DNA from: Millisia brevis NBRC 105863
Lineage (GTDB): Bacteria; Actinomycetota; Actinomycetes; Mycobacteriales; Mycobacteriaceae
NCBI RefSeq assembly: GCF_001552615.1
Contig: NZ_BCRN01000004.1
Coordinates: 62,001-126,000, forward strand
Reading direction: 5' to 3'
Length of the DNA: 64,000 nucleotides
Of this stretch, positions 9,145 through 17,971 are shown piece by piece (the stretch's first letter is position 1; each line of letters begins with the position of its first letter). A program made the position numbers and the translations under genes. The notes beneath the pieces are model-generated. The model made no database searches, had not been told where the DNA came from, and saw nothing but the letters and a program-made list of their open reading frames with translations.

Positions 9145-9642
9145 TCAGCGCGGGTAGGTTTCCACAAACGCCGGCAGGCTCGGGCCGCAGCGCAGGACGG
9201 CCTCGCGGAATCCGGCGGGGAGCTCGGCGAAGTAGGCGTCCTCGGCGGCGTCGACGGCGGCTACGGCGGCGATGACCGTGTCGTGGCCGAAATCGGTTGG
9301 GGCGACCAGACGGGCGCGTGTATCGGTCGGATGGGGGGTGCGGCTGATCAGCTCCGCGGCCTCGAGCTTGCGCAGTACCTGCGAGGCGAGCTGCGGTTCG
9401 ATCCCGGCGCGGCGGGCGATGTCGATCTGGCTGCACGGGCCCGAGGTGCTCGCCAGCCAGGCGAGCGTCGACAGCACGATGAATTGGGTATGGGTCAGCC
9501 CGAGGGGTGCGAGCGCGGCCGAGGTTCGGCGCTGCCAGATGGCGGTCAGATGCCAGAGCACGAAGCCGGGGCGGTGGATCAGCGGATCCGGCGGGACGGC
9601 GGTCGGACGGTCGCCGGTTGAGGGTACGGGGACGTCGGTCAT
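9145..9642 (-). CDS. MarR family transcriptional regulator
   Basis: 165 residues with a winged-helix core: LTHTQFIVLSTLAWLA, then CSQIDIARRAGIEPQLASQV and LRKLEAAELISRTPHPTDTR, the usual MarR recognition helix and wing. The ATG at 9642 is preferred over an in-frame ATG at 9690 because GGGAGAG lies just upstream. It is divergent from a DUF1772 gene, and two matching sites with TCGCAnATGCG cores lie between them, so autoregulation plus control of the DUF1772 gene is likely. Confidence 0.88.
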   Translation of the reverse strand: MTDVPVPSTGDRPTAVPPDPLIHRPGFVLWHLTAIWQRRTSAALAPLGLTHTQFIVLSTLAWLASTSGPCSQIDIARRAGIEPQLASQVLRKLEAAELISRTPHPTDTRARLVAPTDFGHDTVIAAVAAVDAAEDAYFAELPAGFREAVLRCGPSLPAFVETYPR

Positions 9643-9695
9643 GGCTCTCCCGGGCTCGGCGCGCGGGCGTCGGTCTCGGCCCGGCTGCATTCACG

Positions 9696-9780
9696 GATAG
9701 TCGCAGATGCGTTTGTCGCGCCGTTGATCATATGGCGGATGTCGAGCTAGTCTGGGAAGATAGTCGCATATGCGATAATC
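9696..9780. promoter_or_regulatory. Paired MarR-type operator sites
   Basis: Two copies of GATAGTCGCANATGCG lie at 9696-9711 and 9759-9774. The second extends into a 22-bp inverted repeat (9759-9780) with a perfect 12-bp centre TCGCATATGCGA and 9 of 11 pairs matching. Both sit between the divergent MarR and DUF1772 genes, one close to each start. Confidence 0.65.
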
Positions 9781-9812
9781 AATCAGGCGATCGAATGTCT
9801 CGAGGGGGATAC

Positions 9813-10262
9813 GTGATCGACGATGCTCTCCGGTTCGCCGCGCTCGTGATCGTCGGCTTCACCGCCTGCGCCGAGTTCGGGTCCTACGCCTTCGTGCACC
9901 CGGTGATCCGGCGACTTCCGCAGCGCGAACATGTGCTGGTCGAGCAGGGGCTGTTGGGCACCTTCGGCCGCGTGATGCCTGCGCTGATGACGGCGTCGAT
10001 GGTGCTCGCCGTCGTCGTCGCGTCCTCGGGCGCGGCCGCGCCCGGCTGGGGGTGGGCGGCGGCCGGCGCGTTGACGGCGGCGGTGGTCTCGACGCTGGTT
10101 GTCAACGTCCCGATCAACCGCGCGACCGGCGGGTGGGATGCGTCCGCGCCGCCGGATGACTGGAAGCGGACCCGCAACCGCTGGGAGCGCTTCCAGGGCG
10201 TGCGGTCCTGGTTGCTGCTGATCGGATTTGTCGCCCTGTCCGGAGCTGTGGTGGCGGCCTGA
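9813..10262 (+). CDS. DUF1772 (anthrone oxygenase-like) membrane protein
   Basis: About 149 residues with four hydrophobic segments and the conserved hydrophilic stretch VVNVPINRATGGWD followed by DDWKRTRNRWERFQGVRSW, characteristic of DUF1772. Some family members are annotated as anthrone oxygenases, but most bacterial ones have no known role. GTG at 9813 is chosen because GAGGGGG lies four bases upstream; an ATG at 9795 in the same frame is the alternative. The divergent MarR gene and shared operator suggest inducible expression. Confidence 0.72.
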   Translation: MIDDALRFAALVIVGFTACAEFGSYAFVHPVIRRLPQREHVLVEQGLLGTFGRVMPALMTASMVLAVVVASSGAAAPGWGWAAAGALTAAVVSTLVVNVPINRATGGWDASAPPDDWKRTRNRWERFQGVRSWLLLIGFVALSGAVVAA

Positions 10263-10272
10263 TCGGGGACCG

Positions 10273-10295
10273 GAAGCCGCGCCTGCCGCGGCTTC
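10273..10295. terminator. Hairpin between convergent DUF1772 and LysE genes
   Basis: Nine-base perfect arms GAAGCCGCG (10273-10281) and CGCGGCTTC (10287-10295) with a five-base loop lie in the 46-base gap between two convergent genes. There is no T-run. A shared bidirectional terminator is likely. Confidence 0.5.
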
Positions 10296-10308
10296 GGGGC
10301 CCGGGTCG

Positions 10309-10911
10309 TCAGGCTCGGGCGGAGTCGGTGGCCAAGCGCAGACCGAAGCCCAGCAGGATCACCCCGGCGGTGGCGTCGAGAGCGCGGCGCACCGTCCTGC
10401 GCACCAGATAGGTGCGCACGGTGGCGACCATGGCGGCCACCGCGGCCGGCCACATCAGGCCGAGCAGCGGCAACATCAGCGCATGCGCCAACCACACCGT
10501 CACCGGCGCATCGGGTGCGACGAACTGGGGGAGCAGGGCCAGGAAGAAGGCGAACATCTTCGGATTGGTGATGTTGCACAGGAACCCTTGACGAAAACCG
10601 CGCGCCCTCCCGGACCCGGCCGCCGCGACGTCGGGTACCGGTGCTCCACGCCGGGCCGACCGCAGCGATTGCAGGCCCAACCACGCCAGATAGGCAACGC
10701 CCAACCATTTCAGGGTCAGGAAGATCGGCTGCGACGAGACGATGATCGCCCCGATGCCGAACGAGGTCGCCGTCGCCTGTACCACGGCGGCGGAACTGAC
10801 GCCCACGCCGGTCTACAGCCCCGACAGTCGGCCGGAGGCAACGGCATTGCGAATCAGCAACATGGTGTCGGCGCCGGGGGTCGCCACCACCAGCACGAAC
10901 GCTGCGGTCAC
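10309..10911 (-). pseudogene. LysE/RhtB-type amino acid exporter interrupted by an amber codon
   Basis: From GTG at 10911 the frame reads VTAAFVLVVATPGADTM, then LLIRNAVASGRLSGL, a TAG stop at 10815-10813 (codon 33), and then TGVGVSSAAVVQATAT to the end. The PGADTM motif and the following helices are typical of LysE/RhtB exporters, and the full frame of about 200 residues is the normal family length. The downstream part could start at GTG 10806 (165 residues) but would lack the first membrane helix. CAG to TAG is the simplest change. The gene lies 15 bases after the Lrp gene on the same strand, the usual arrangement for an Lrp-controlled exporter. A sequencing error is possible. Confidence 0.75.
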
Positions 10912-10926
10912 CGGCCGAAGATTCGC

Positions 10927-11442
10927 CTACCGGACCGCGCTGGGCGGCGGCGGCGTGGAGCGGCCCCACCCGGCGTCGCGGGTGAAGTGATCCAGCAGCG
11001 GCTGTACCCGGTAGTTGAGCGGACTGGTCAGCACGATCGTGGTGACCGAGTGCGTCACCCCCGGGGTGTCCAGGACCCGTTCGACCACCGACTGCAGGTG
11101 GGCGTGGGTATCGGTCGCCACGCGGACCAGCAGATCCTCCCGGCCGGTGGTCGTGTGGATCTCGAGCACCGCGGGGATCGCGGTCAGGGTGTTGATGATC
11201 TCCTGCAGCCGCGACTGTTCGAGTTCGACGGCGATGTACGCCTGCACGTCCAGGCCGGCGGCGGCCAGATCGACATCGGGACGGTAGCCGCGCACCAGGC
11301 CGGTGTCCTCGAGCTTGCGCAGGCGGGCGGCGATCGTATTGCGCGCCACCCCCAACGCGGACGCGAGTTCGACGACCCCCGTGCGGGCATCCTGCGCCAG
11401 GCGTCCGAGCAGCAACGCGTCGAGCTTGTCGATCTTGCGCAT
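10927..11442 (-). CDS. Lrp/AsnC family transcriptional regulator
   Basis: 171 residues. The N-terminal helix-turn-helix (KLDALLLGRLAQDARTGVVE, then ASALGVARNTIAARLRKLED) is followed by an RAM-type ligand-binding domain (about residues 65-150). ATG at 11442 has a strong GGAGGTGG site directly upstream. Lrp proteins sense amino acids and often control an adjacent exporter; the adjoining gene here is a broken LysE/RhtB exporter. A 14-bp palindrome overlapping the leader may be its own site. Confidence 0.9.
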   Translation of the reverse strand: MRKIDKLDALLLGRLAQDARTGVVELASALGVARNTIAARLRKLEDTGLVRGYRPDVDLAAAGLDVQAYIAVELEQSRLQEIINTLTAIPAVLEIHTTTGREDLLVRVATDTHAHLQSVVERVLDTPGVTHSVTTIVLTSPLNYRVQPLLDHFTRDAGWGRSTPPPPSAVR

Positions 11443-11454
11443 TCCACCTCCGAT

Positions 11455-11468
11455 GTGACCGCTGTCAC
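11455..11468. promoter_or_regulatory. Palindrome in the lrp leader
   Basis: GTGAC-CGCT-GTCAC has perfect five-base arms and lies 12 bases upstream of the Lrp start codon. A wider pair GATGTG/CACATC surrounds it. It could be an autoregulatory site. Confidence 0.35.
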
Positions 11469-11573
11469 TATTCGACCACATCGTGCAGGTATCCAGGCGG
11501 AATGTGAGCGTTCGGCCGTTCCCGTGCCGGCCGGGTACCTCGGAGCGCCTCGCCCGGGGGTGCGGGGCGGGTG

Positions 11574-12299
11574 TCAGCGCCGGGCGCGCACGATCGCGGC
11601 GTGCATGCCGTCGGCGACCGCGTGGGTGAACTCGACGGTGATGTCGGTGAAGCCGACCGCGGCGAGCAGCTCCCGATACTCCGACTCGCTCAGCGCGCCG
11701 GCCACGCAGCCGACCAGCGAGCCGCGCGCGGCGCGGTCGTCCGGGCCGAGGTGATCCTCGGCGACGACGTCCGAGATGCCGATGCGGCCGCCGGGGCGCA
11801 ACAGGCGCGCCAGCTCGGCGGCGACGGCCGGCTTGTCCTCGGAGAGGTTGACCACGCAGTTGGAGATGATCACGTCGACGGCGGCGTCCGGCAGGGGGAC
11901 GCTCTCGATCATGCCGCGCAGGAACTCCACGTTCTCGACGCCGGCGCGGGCCGCGTTCTCGCGGGCGAGGTCGAGCATCTCGTCCAGCGCGTCCACCCCG
12001 TAGACCCGTCCGGTCGGCCCGACCCGCTGCGCCGACAGGATCACGTCCAGCCCGCCGCCCGAGCCGAGATCGAGGACGGTCTCGCCCTCGGCGAGGTCCG
12101 CGACGGCGGTGGGGTTGCCGCAGCCGAGGCTCGCGAGTCCGGCGGCATCCGGGGCGACGCCGACCGCGGCGCTCGGATAGAGCGAGGCGCCGAACAGTCC
12201 GGTCTCGGCGGGCGCGCAACAGGACGCGCCGGATCGGGCGGTGGCGGCCGCTCGGCTGTAGGCCTCGCGAATGTCGGCGCGCAGGTTCGGTTCGGTCAT
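11574..12299 (-). CDS. arsM: Arsenite S-adenosylmethionine methyltransferase
   Basis: 241 residues, a class I SAM methyltransferase of the ArsM type. [18 protein letters not shown] carries the N-terminal Cys pair and LGCGNP the next Cys. The SAM loop is [16 protein letters not shown]; then come [11 protein letters not shown] with the further conserved Cys, and GRIGISDVV. These are the residues that hold trivalent arsenic in ArsM enzymes. It methylates As(III) to mono-, di- and trimethyl forms in the cytoplasm. ATG at 12299 follows a G-rich site. It is divergent from the ArsR-acetyltransferase gene and separated by a dense set of ATCGAT-type repeats. Confidence 0.9.
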   Translation of the reverse strand: MTEPNLRADIREAYSRAAATARSGASCCAPAETGLFGASLYPSAAVGVAPDAAGLASLGCGNPTAVADLAEGETVLDLGSGGGLDVILSAQRVGPTGRVYGVDALDEMLDLARENAARAGVENVEFLRGMIESVPLPDAAVDVIISNCVVNLSEDKPAVAAELARLLRPGGRIGISDVVAEDHLGPDDRAARGSLVGCVAGALSESEYRELLAAVGFTDITVEFTHAVADGMHAAIVRARR

Positions 12300-12333
12300 G
12301 GCTGCCCCCGGGGGATGTCGACGAACGGATGAG

Positions 12334-12398
12334 TATCGATAGGCGTCGATAAATATATCGACAATCATCGATGCTGTCAGCATCGAAAGGTATCGATA
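12334..12398. promoter_or_regulatory. ArsR-type operator cluster (ATCGAT repeats)
   Basis: TATCGATA occurs at 12334-12341 and again at 12391-12398. Between them lies GTCGATA-N4-TATCGAC (12345-12362, perfect seven-base arms) and CATCGATG (12367-12374). The block fills the gap between divergent arsM and arsR-type genes and is A/T-rich compared with the flanks, so it likely combines promoter and repressor sites. Confidence 0.6.
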
Positions 12399-12408
12399 AA
12401 GTGAACCG

Positions 12409-13269
12409 ATGAGCATCTCCACGGGGACCGACGACGGGATCGCAGGCGCCGAGGGGGAGCGGCTCGCCGGCGAGACCGCCGATCGGTGGGCGTTGTGGTT
12501 CGCCTGCCTGTCCGACCCGACCCGGCTGCGGCTGCTGCACTGCGTGGCCCGACATCCCCGGGGCATCGCGGTCGGCGAGGCGGCGCGGGAGGTCGGCGTC
12601 GGACAGCCGACGGTGTCGCATCACCTGCGCAAGCTGGTCGAGGTGGGGTTCGTATCGGTCCGCAAGCGCGGGACGAGCTCGGTGGTCCTGATCAATCCGC
12701 TCTGCTGCACCGAACTACCGCAGGCGGCGGACGTCGTCATGGGAGCGGCCGGACCGCGGCCCTGCTGTCCGTCCGATATCCCCGCGGACGTACGGGTGCG
12801 CGCGATGGCCGACACGGACGGCGAGGCGGTGCGCGCGATCTACGCCGACGGCATCGCGACGGGTGTGGCGACCTTCGAGACCGAGGTGCCCCCGTGGTCG
12901 ACGCTGCGGGCGCGCTGGTTGGCCGACCATCTGTGGGTGGCCGAGGTCGGCGGCGCGGTGGCGGGCTGGGCCACACTGGCGCCGGTGTCGTCGCGCGACT
13001 GCTACCGCGGCGTCGCGGAGAGCTCGCTCTACGTCGCCGCTGCGGCGCGCGGTCGCGGGGTGGGACGGGCCTTGCTGCGCACCCAGGTGATGGCCGCCGA
13101 TACCGCCGACCTCTGGACGGTGCAGGCGGCGATCCTGCCCGAGAACCGCACCTCGATCGGGCTGTACCACTCGGGCGGATTCCGCACGGTCGGCGTGCGC
13201 GAACGCCTCGGTCGGCTGCACGGCCGGTGGCGCGACGTCGTCCTGCTCGAACGCCGCGCCCAGCCGTGA
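12409..13269 (+). CDS. ArsR-type repressor fused to a GNAT acetyltransferase (ArsN-like)
   Basis: 286 residues in two parts. Residues about 25-100 form an ArsR winged helix (ACLSDPTRLRLLHCVARHP, QPTVSHHLRKLVEVGFV). Residues about 128-286 form a phosphinothricin-acetyltransferase-like GNAT domain (VRAMADTDGEAVRAIYADGI, YVAAAARGRGVGRALL for acetyl-CoA binding). Cys pairs at 99-100 and 119-120 in the linker could bind As(III). ArsN-type GNAT enzymes acetylate organoarsenicals such as arsinothricin (established for that family). The fusion next to arsM suggests sensing and detoxification in one protein; the acetylation target is inferred. Confidence 0.85.
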   Translation: MSISTGTDDGIAGAEGERLAGETADRWALWFACLSDPTRLRLLHCVARHPRGIAVGEAAREVGVGQPTVSHHLRKLVEVGFVSVRKRGTSSVVLINPLCCTELPQAADVVMGAAGPRPCCPSDIPADVRVRAMADTDGEAVRAIYADGIATGVATFETEVPPWSTLRARWLADHLWVAEVGGAVAGWATLAPVSSRDCYRGVAESSLYVAAAARGRGVGRALLRTQVMAADTADLWTVQAAILPENRTSIGLYHSGGFRTVGVRERLGRLHGRWRDVVLLERRAQP

Positions 13270-13287
13270 CAGCCGCCGATCGTCGTC

Positions 13288-14043
13288 CTACATGTCCATG
13301 CCGCCGTTGACCGACACGACCGAACCGGTGATGAAGCCGGCGTCGTCGTCGGCCAGGAACGACACCGCCCGGGCGATCTCCGAGGCCTCGCCGAGCCGGC
13401 CGACCGGGATGCGCGAGAGGATCTTCTCCATCGCCGCCTCCGGGACCGCCTTGACCATGTCGGTCGCGATGTAGCCGGGGGCGACGCAGTTGACGGTGAT
13501 GCCCTTGTTCGCGGTCTCGCGGGCGAGCGACTGGCTGAAGCCGAAGAGGCCCGCCTTGGAAGCGGCGTAGTTGACCTGGCCGATATTGCCGGTCTGGCCG
13601 ATCACCGAGCTGATGTTGACGATCCGGCCGAAGCCGCGGTCGATCATGTGCTCGAGCACCGACTTGCTCATGTAGAACGCGCCGGACAGGTTGATCCGCA
13701 GCACCGCGTGCCAGTCGTCGACCGACATCCGACGCATCGTCTTGTCGACCGTGACGCCGGCGTTGTTGACCAGGACATCGACCCGCCCGCTGCGATCGAG
13801 AACCTCGGCGACCACGCGATCGCAGTCCTCGGGGGAGCCGACATTGCCCTGGGCGATCGATACGGTCAGTCCCTCGGCGTTGAGCTTGGCGGCGAGTTCC
13901 TCCGCCGCCGAGGAGCTCGAGGAGTACCCGGCGACCACGTGGTAGCCGCCTCGGGCGAGTTCGGTGGTGATCGCGGCTCCGATCCCTCGCGCTCCACCGG
14001 TGACGATCGCTACTCGTTGTTCGGATGTTGTCGGCGCAGTCAT
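13288..14043 (-). CDS. Acetoacetyl-CoA / 3-oxoacyl reductase (SDR, PhaB/FabG type)
   Basis: 251 residues, a classical short-chain dehydrogenase: cofactor loop TGGARGIGAA at the N-terminus, NNAG, catalytic Ser in IVNISSVIGQ and the YAASK pair. The segment ATDMVKAVPEAAMEKI, then RIPVGRLGEASEIA, resembles PhaB acetoacetyl-CoA reductases closely. It reduces 3-ketoacyl-CoA or -ACP with NADPH. No PHA synthase or thiolase lies nearby, so PHA synthesis is unsupported. ATG at 14043 has GGAGGGG upstream. Confidence 0.85.
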   Translation of the reverse strand: MTAPTTSEQRVAIVTGGARGIGAAITTELARGGYHVVAGYSSSSSAAEELAAKLNAEGLTVSIAQGNVGSPEDCDRVVAEVLDRSGRVDVLVNNAGVTVDKTMRRMSVDDWHAVLRINLSGAFYMSKSVLEHMIDRGFGRIVNISSVIGQTGNIGQVNYAASKAGLFGFSQSLARETANKGITVNCVAPGYIATDMVKAVPEAAMEKILSRIPVGRLGEASEIARAVSFLADDDAGFITGSVVSVNGGMDM

Positions 14044-14110
14044 GACGGTCCCCTCCGTTGCTCGTGGCATGTCTCGATGCGATCGCGGGCGAGGTGCCGC
14101 GGCGCGCAGC

Positions 14111-14134
14111 CAGAGTGTGGTTGATCACACTCTG
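14111..14134. promoter_or_regulatory. 24-bp palindrome upstream of the reductase gene
   Basis: Perfect nine-base arms CAGAGTGTG (14111-14119) and CACACTCTG (14126-14134) with spacer GTTGAT, followed by another AGTGTGG at 14141-14147. It is 68 bases upstream of the reductase start and is a likely repressor site. The remaining gap up to 14433 shows no gene. Confidence 0.45.
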
Positions 14135-14433
14135 CCATTAAGTGTGGCTGTGGTCGCGCCGGAGCGGGGAGTTATCACCGGGCGCTGACCAACCGGCGGG
14201 GCCGGCGCCCTCCATTGTGCCGGGAGTGAGGGTGTAGACCGGGCGTTCGCGTTGTGGTACCGGTCACGATCCGATCACCTCGCCGGGCGCCTCGTTTGTC
14301 GGCTGCCGCGCGAGGGGCGACGTGATGCGCGACATGCTCAGTCGGACGTGTGCCTGCCATCACAACATGTGCGGCCCGCGCAGTTGTGGGCCAATGAATT
14401 GAACCCGCCGTTCCGGCACGGGACTCTGAAGGC

Positions 14434-17400
14434 ATGACGACGCTCAATGACGGTGTGCGCCACCAGCGGGAAGCCGTCCTCGGCGAGCGGTACCGACCCG
14501 GATCCGGGCCGGTATTGCTGACCGGAGTACAGGCGATCGCCCGACTGCTGGCCGAACAGCACGAACGGGATCGCCGCGCCGGCACCAGGACCGCGACGTT
14601 CGTATCCGGCTACCAGGGCAGCCCCCTCGGTGGTCTCGACCGGATGCTCGCCGACCTTCCCGAACTGCGCACCGACCACGATGTCCACCTCCAACCCGGT
14701 ATGAACGAGGAGTTGGGTGCCACCGCCGTATGGGGCAGCCAACTCGAGCTGCCCTCCGGGGCGCGCACCCACGACGGCGTGATCGGGGTCTGGTACGGCA
14801 AGGGCCCCGGCCTCGACCGCGCCACCGACAGCCTCCGCCACGCCGCGATGTACGGCGCCCACCCCAAGGGCGGCGCGCTGATCCTGGTGGGCGACGACCC
14901 GGCCGCCAAGTCCTCGACGATCCCCGCCGCCTCCGAGAAGGCCCTGGCGGCGATGAACATGCCGATCGTGTTCCCGCGCAACGCCGATGAGGTCATCCGC
15001 TTCGGCATGTATGCGATCGAACTGTCCCGCCTCTCCGGCTGCTTCGTCGGCATGAAGATCGTCGCGGACGTCGCCGACGGGCTGTGGACCTTCGCCCGCG
15101 ACCTGTCCGACTTCACCGTCGAGGTGCCGAGCATCACCTGGCAGGGCCGGCCCTGGACCTACCGGCAGCGGATCTGCTCCTCGCCGCCGGACAGCCTGCT
15201 CGCCGAGGCGGACCTCTACGGCCCGCGCTGGATGATGGTCGAGGCGTTCAACGCCGCCAACCCCTTCGACACCGTGGAGGTCGATCCGCCGCACGCGACG
15301 GTCGGCATCGTGGCGGTCGGCACCGGCTACGACAGCACCCGCCAGGCCCTCACCGACCTCGGCGTCGGCGAGTCGGAACTGCTGGACAACGGGATTCGGG
15401 TGCTGCGGGTCGGCATGCCCTTCCCACTGGGCGCCGATACCGTGCGGCGCTTCGCCGAGGGGCTCGACACGATCCTCGTCGTCGAGGACAAGACCCCGTT
15501 CGTCGAGCAGCAGCTCAAGGAGATCCTCTACGGCACCCCCGACGCCCCCGCGGTGCTCGGCAAGCGGGATCGGCGCGGACGCGCCCTGGTACCGATCGAC
15601 GGCGAGTTGACCGCCGCCCGGCTGCGCGGCCCGCTGCGCCGCTACCTCGGCGACCGGATGACCCTCGCGCCGGCCGGCCCCGCGCAGATCGACCTCGGTG
15701 TCCTGCCGGTCAAGCGCTCGGCGTACTTCTGCTCGGGCTGCCCGCACAACCGGTCCACCGCGGTGCCGGACGGCTCGCTCGCCGGCGGCGGCATCGGCTG
15801 CCACACGATGGTCACGATGTCCCCGCGCACCGACTCGCAGGTCGTCGGCATCACCCAGATGGGTGGTGAGGGCGCCCAGTGGATCGGGCAGGCGCCGTTC
15901 ACCGACGTCGACCACATCTTCCAGAACATCGGCGACGGAACGTATTTCCACTCCGGCCAGCTCGCGGTGCAGGCCGCCGTCGCCGCCGGGGTCAACATCA
16001 CCTACAAGATCCTCTACAACTCCGCCGTCGCGATGACCGGCGCCCAGCACGCCGAGGCAGCCCTCTCGGTGCCGCAGTTGACCCACAAACTGCGCGACGA
16101 GGGCGTCGGGCGCATCATCGTCTGCTCCGACGAACCGGGCCGCCATCGCCGATCGGCCTACGCCCACGGGGTGACCGTCTGGGATCGCGACCGCCTGGAC
16201 GAGGCCCAGCGCATCCTGCGCACCGAACCCGGCGTGACCGCACTGATCTACGACCAGCCCTGCGCGGCGGACAAGCGCCGCAAGCGCAAGCGCGGCCAGG
16301 TCCCCGAGGCGACCACGAAGGTGGTCATCAACGAGGCGGTCTGCGAGGGCTGCGGCGACTGCGGCGTCAAGAGCAACTGCCTGTCGGTGCAGCCGATCGC
16401 CACCGAATTCGGCACCAAGACCCGCATCGACCAGACCTCCTGCAATACCGACTACAGCTGCCTCGACGGCACCTGCCCGGCCTTCGTGACCGTCACCGTC
16501 GGCGAGGAGAAGCCGAAGCGGCGCACCGCTCCCCGGGCCCCCGAGGTCGACGAACCGTCGCTGCGGCCGATCGTCGGGCTGCACAACACCTTCCTGGCCG
16601 GCATCGGTGGCACCGGCATCGTCACCGTCAATCAGATTCTCGGTATGGCGGCGCTGCGCTCCGGCCTGCACGTCGACGGGCTCGATCAGACCGGTCTGAG
16701 CCAGAAGGCTGGTCCGGTCACCTCGCATCTGCGGCTGAGTCCGACCGACACCGGCGCGTCCAACCGGATCGGCCCGAACAGCGCGGACTGCGTGCTCGCC
16801 TTCGACATGTTGACCGCGGCCGACAGCCGCTACGTCGATTTCGGGCGACCCGGCCACACGATCACGGTCGCGTCGACGGGGCAGACCCCCACCGGTCCGA
16901 TGGTCTACGACCGGTCGATCGCCTACCCGGCCACCGACAGTCTGGCCGACCGGTTGCGGGCGCGCTGCGACACGTTGGTCGGCTTCGATGCCCTCGGCGC
17001 GGCCGAGGCGCTCTTCGGGGCGACCGCGGCGGCGAACTTCCTACTGGTCGGCGCCGCCTACCAGGCCGGCGGCCTGCCGATCCCGCGTGCGGCGATCCTC
17101 GAGGCGATCGCGCTCAACGGCGTTGCGGTGGCGGCCAATACGTCCGCCTTCGAGTGGGGCCGCGTCGCGGTCGCCGATCCGGATGCCTTCCGTGCTGCGG
17201 TCGTCGGCGCCGAGGAGCCCGCCGGAGCGGCTCGGACGGTCACCGTCGCGCCGGCCGCCCTGCTCGCCGGCCGCCGGCTGCCGGAGGCGGTCCGAGCGAT
17301 CGCCGAGCGGCGGGCCGGTGAACTGGTCGGCTACCAGGACGAGCGGGTGGCCGCCGGCTACCTCGCGACCGTGGAGGCGGTCGCCGACGCGGAGGCCCGC

Positions 17401-17940
17401 AGTGGCACCGGCCGCACCGAATTCTCGGAAGCGGTTGCCCGCCTGCTGTTCACGGTGACCGCCTACAAGGACGAGTACGAGGTCGCCCGGCTGCTCACCG
17501 ATCCGGCGTTTGCCGCGCACCTCGACCGCGAGGTGCCGCAGGGCGGTGCGCACCGCTTCATGTTGCAGCCGCCGACGCTGGCGAAGTTGGGCCGTCGCAA
17601 GAAGATCGCCTTCGGTCCGGCGTCTCACGGCGTGCTGCGAAATCTGGCACACGGCAAGCGGCTTCGCGGGACACGGCTCGACCCCTTCGGCCGCACCCCG
17701 ATGCGCGCCCTGGAGCGGACCCTGCGCGATCACTACCGTCTGATCGTGCTCGAGGCCGCGCGCGATCTGACCGCGGAGAGCTACGACCGCGCGGTGCGGA
17801 TCGCGGAGGCGGTCGAGGTGGTCAAGGGCTACGAGGAGGTCAAGCTGCGCAATGTGGACACCTACCTCGGCCGGTTGAACGAACTCGGCATCGATGCCGC
17901 CGGGCTGCGAGAGGCGTTGCGCGCCAACCACGTGTCCTGA
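14434..17940 (+). CDS. Indolepyruvate ferredoxin oxidoreductase, fused alpha/gamma subunits
   Basis: 1168 residues. The N-terminal half is the TPP/pyruvate-ferredoxin oxidoreductase-like part (TATFVSGYQGSPLGGLDRML, then PGMNEELGATAVWGSQ). The middle contains a Cys cluster (CEGCGDCGVKSNC, about residues 637-649) for an iron-sulfur centre. The C-terminal third is the gamma domain (GIGGTGIVTVNQILGMAA, DQTGLSQKAGPV). Enzymes of this kind oxidatively decarboxylate aryl- or branched-chain 2-oxo acids to acyl-CoA with ferredoxin. ATG at 14434 follows GAAGG. It stands alone, convergent with the LacI gene. Confidence 0.88.
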   Translation: MTTLNDGVRHQREAVLGERYRPGSGPVLLTGVQAIARLLAEQHERDRRAGTRTATFVSGYQGSPLGGLDRMLADLPELRTDHDVHLQPGMNEELGATAVWGSQLELPSGARTHDGVIGVWYGKGPGLDRATDSLRHAAMYGAHPKGGALILVGDDPAAKSSTIPAASEKALAAMNMPIVFPRNADEVIRFGMYAIELSRLSGCFVGMKIVADVADGLWTFARDLSDFTVEVPSITWQGRPWTYRQRICSSPPDSLLAEADLYGPRWMMVEAFNAANPFDTVEVDPPHATVGIVAVGTGYDSTRQALTDLGVGESELLDNGIRVLRVGMPFPLGADTVRRFAEGLDTILVVEDKTPFVEQQLKEILYGTPDAPAVLGKRDRRGRALVPIDGELTAARLRGPLRRYLGDRMTLAPAGPAQIDLGVLPVKRSAYFCSGCPHNRSTAVPDGSLAGGGIGCHTMVTMSPRTDSQVVGITQMGGEGAQWIGQAPFTDVDHIFQNIGDGTYFHSGQLAVQAAVAAGVNITYKILYNSAVAMTGAQHAEAALSVPQLTHKLRDEGVGRIIVCSDEPGRHRRSAYAHGVTVWDRDRLDEAQRILRTEPGVTALIYDQPCAADKRRKRKRGQVPEATTKVVINEAVCEGCGDCGVKSNCLSVQPIATEFGTKTRIDQTSCNTDYSCLDGTCPAFVTVTVGEEKPKRRTAPRAPEVDEPSLRPIVGLHNTFLAGIGGTGIVTVNQILGMAALRSGLHVDGLDQTGLSQKAGPVTSHLRLSPTDTGASNRIGPNSADCVLAFDMLTAADSRYVDFGRPGHTITVASTGQTPTGPMVYDRSIAYPATDSLADRLRARCDTLVGFDALGAAEALFGATAAANFLLVGAAYQAGGLPIPRAAILEAIALNGVAVAANTSAFEWGRVAVADPDAFRAAVVGAEEPAGAARTVTVAPAALLAGRRLPEAVRAIAERRAGELVGYQDERVAAGYLATVEAVADAEARSGTGRTEFSEAVARLLFTVTAYKDEYEVARLLTDPAFAAHLDREVPQGGAHRFMLQPPTLAKLGRRKKIAFGPASHGVLRNLAHGKRLRGTRLDPFGRTPMRALERTLRDHYRLIVLEAARDLTAESYDRAVRIAEAVEVVKGYEEVKLRNVDTYLGRLNELGIDAAGLREALRANHVS

Positions 17941-17971
17941 GGGCATCGGTCGGCGTCCGGTTGGCGAGGGG

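Noticed and set aside
13288-14043. Polyhydroxyalkanoate synthesis locus
   Set aside because: The reductase resembles PhaB, but no synthase, thiolase or phasin gene lies nearby.
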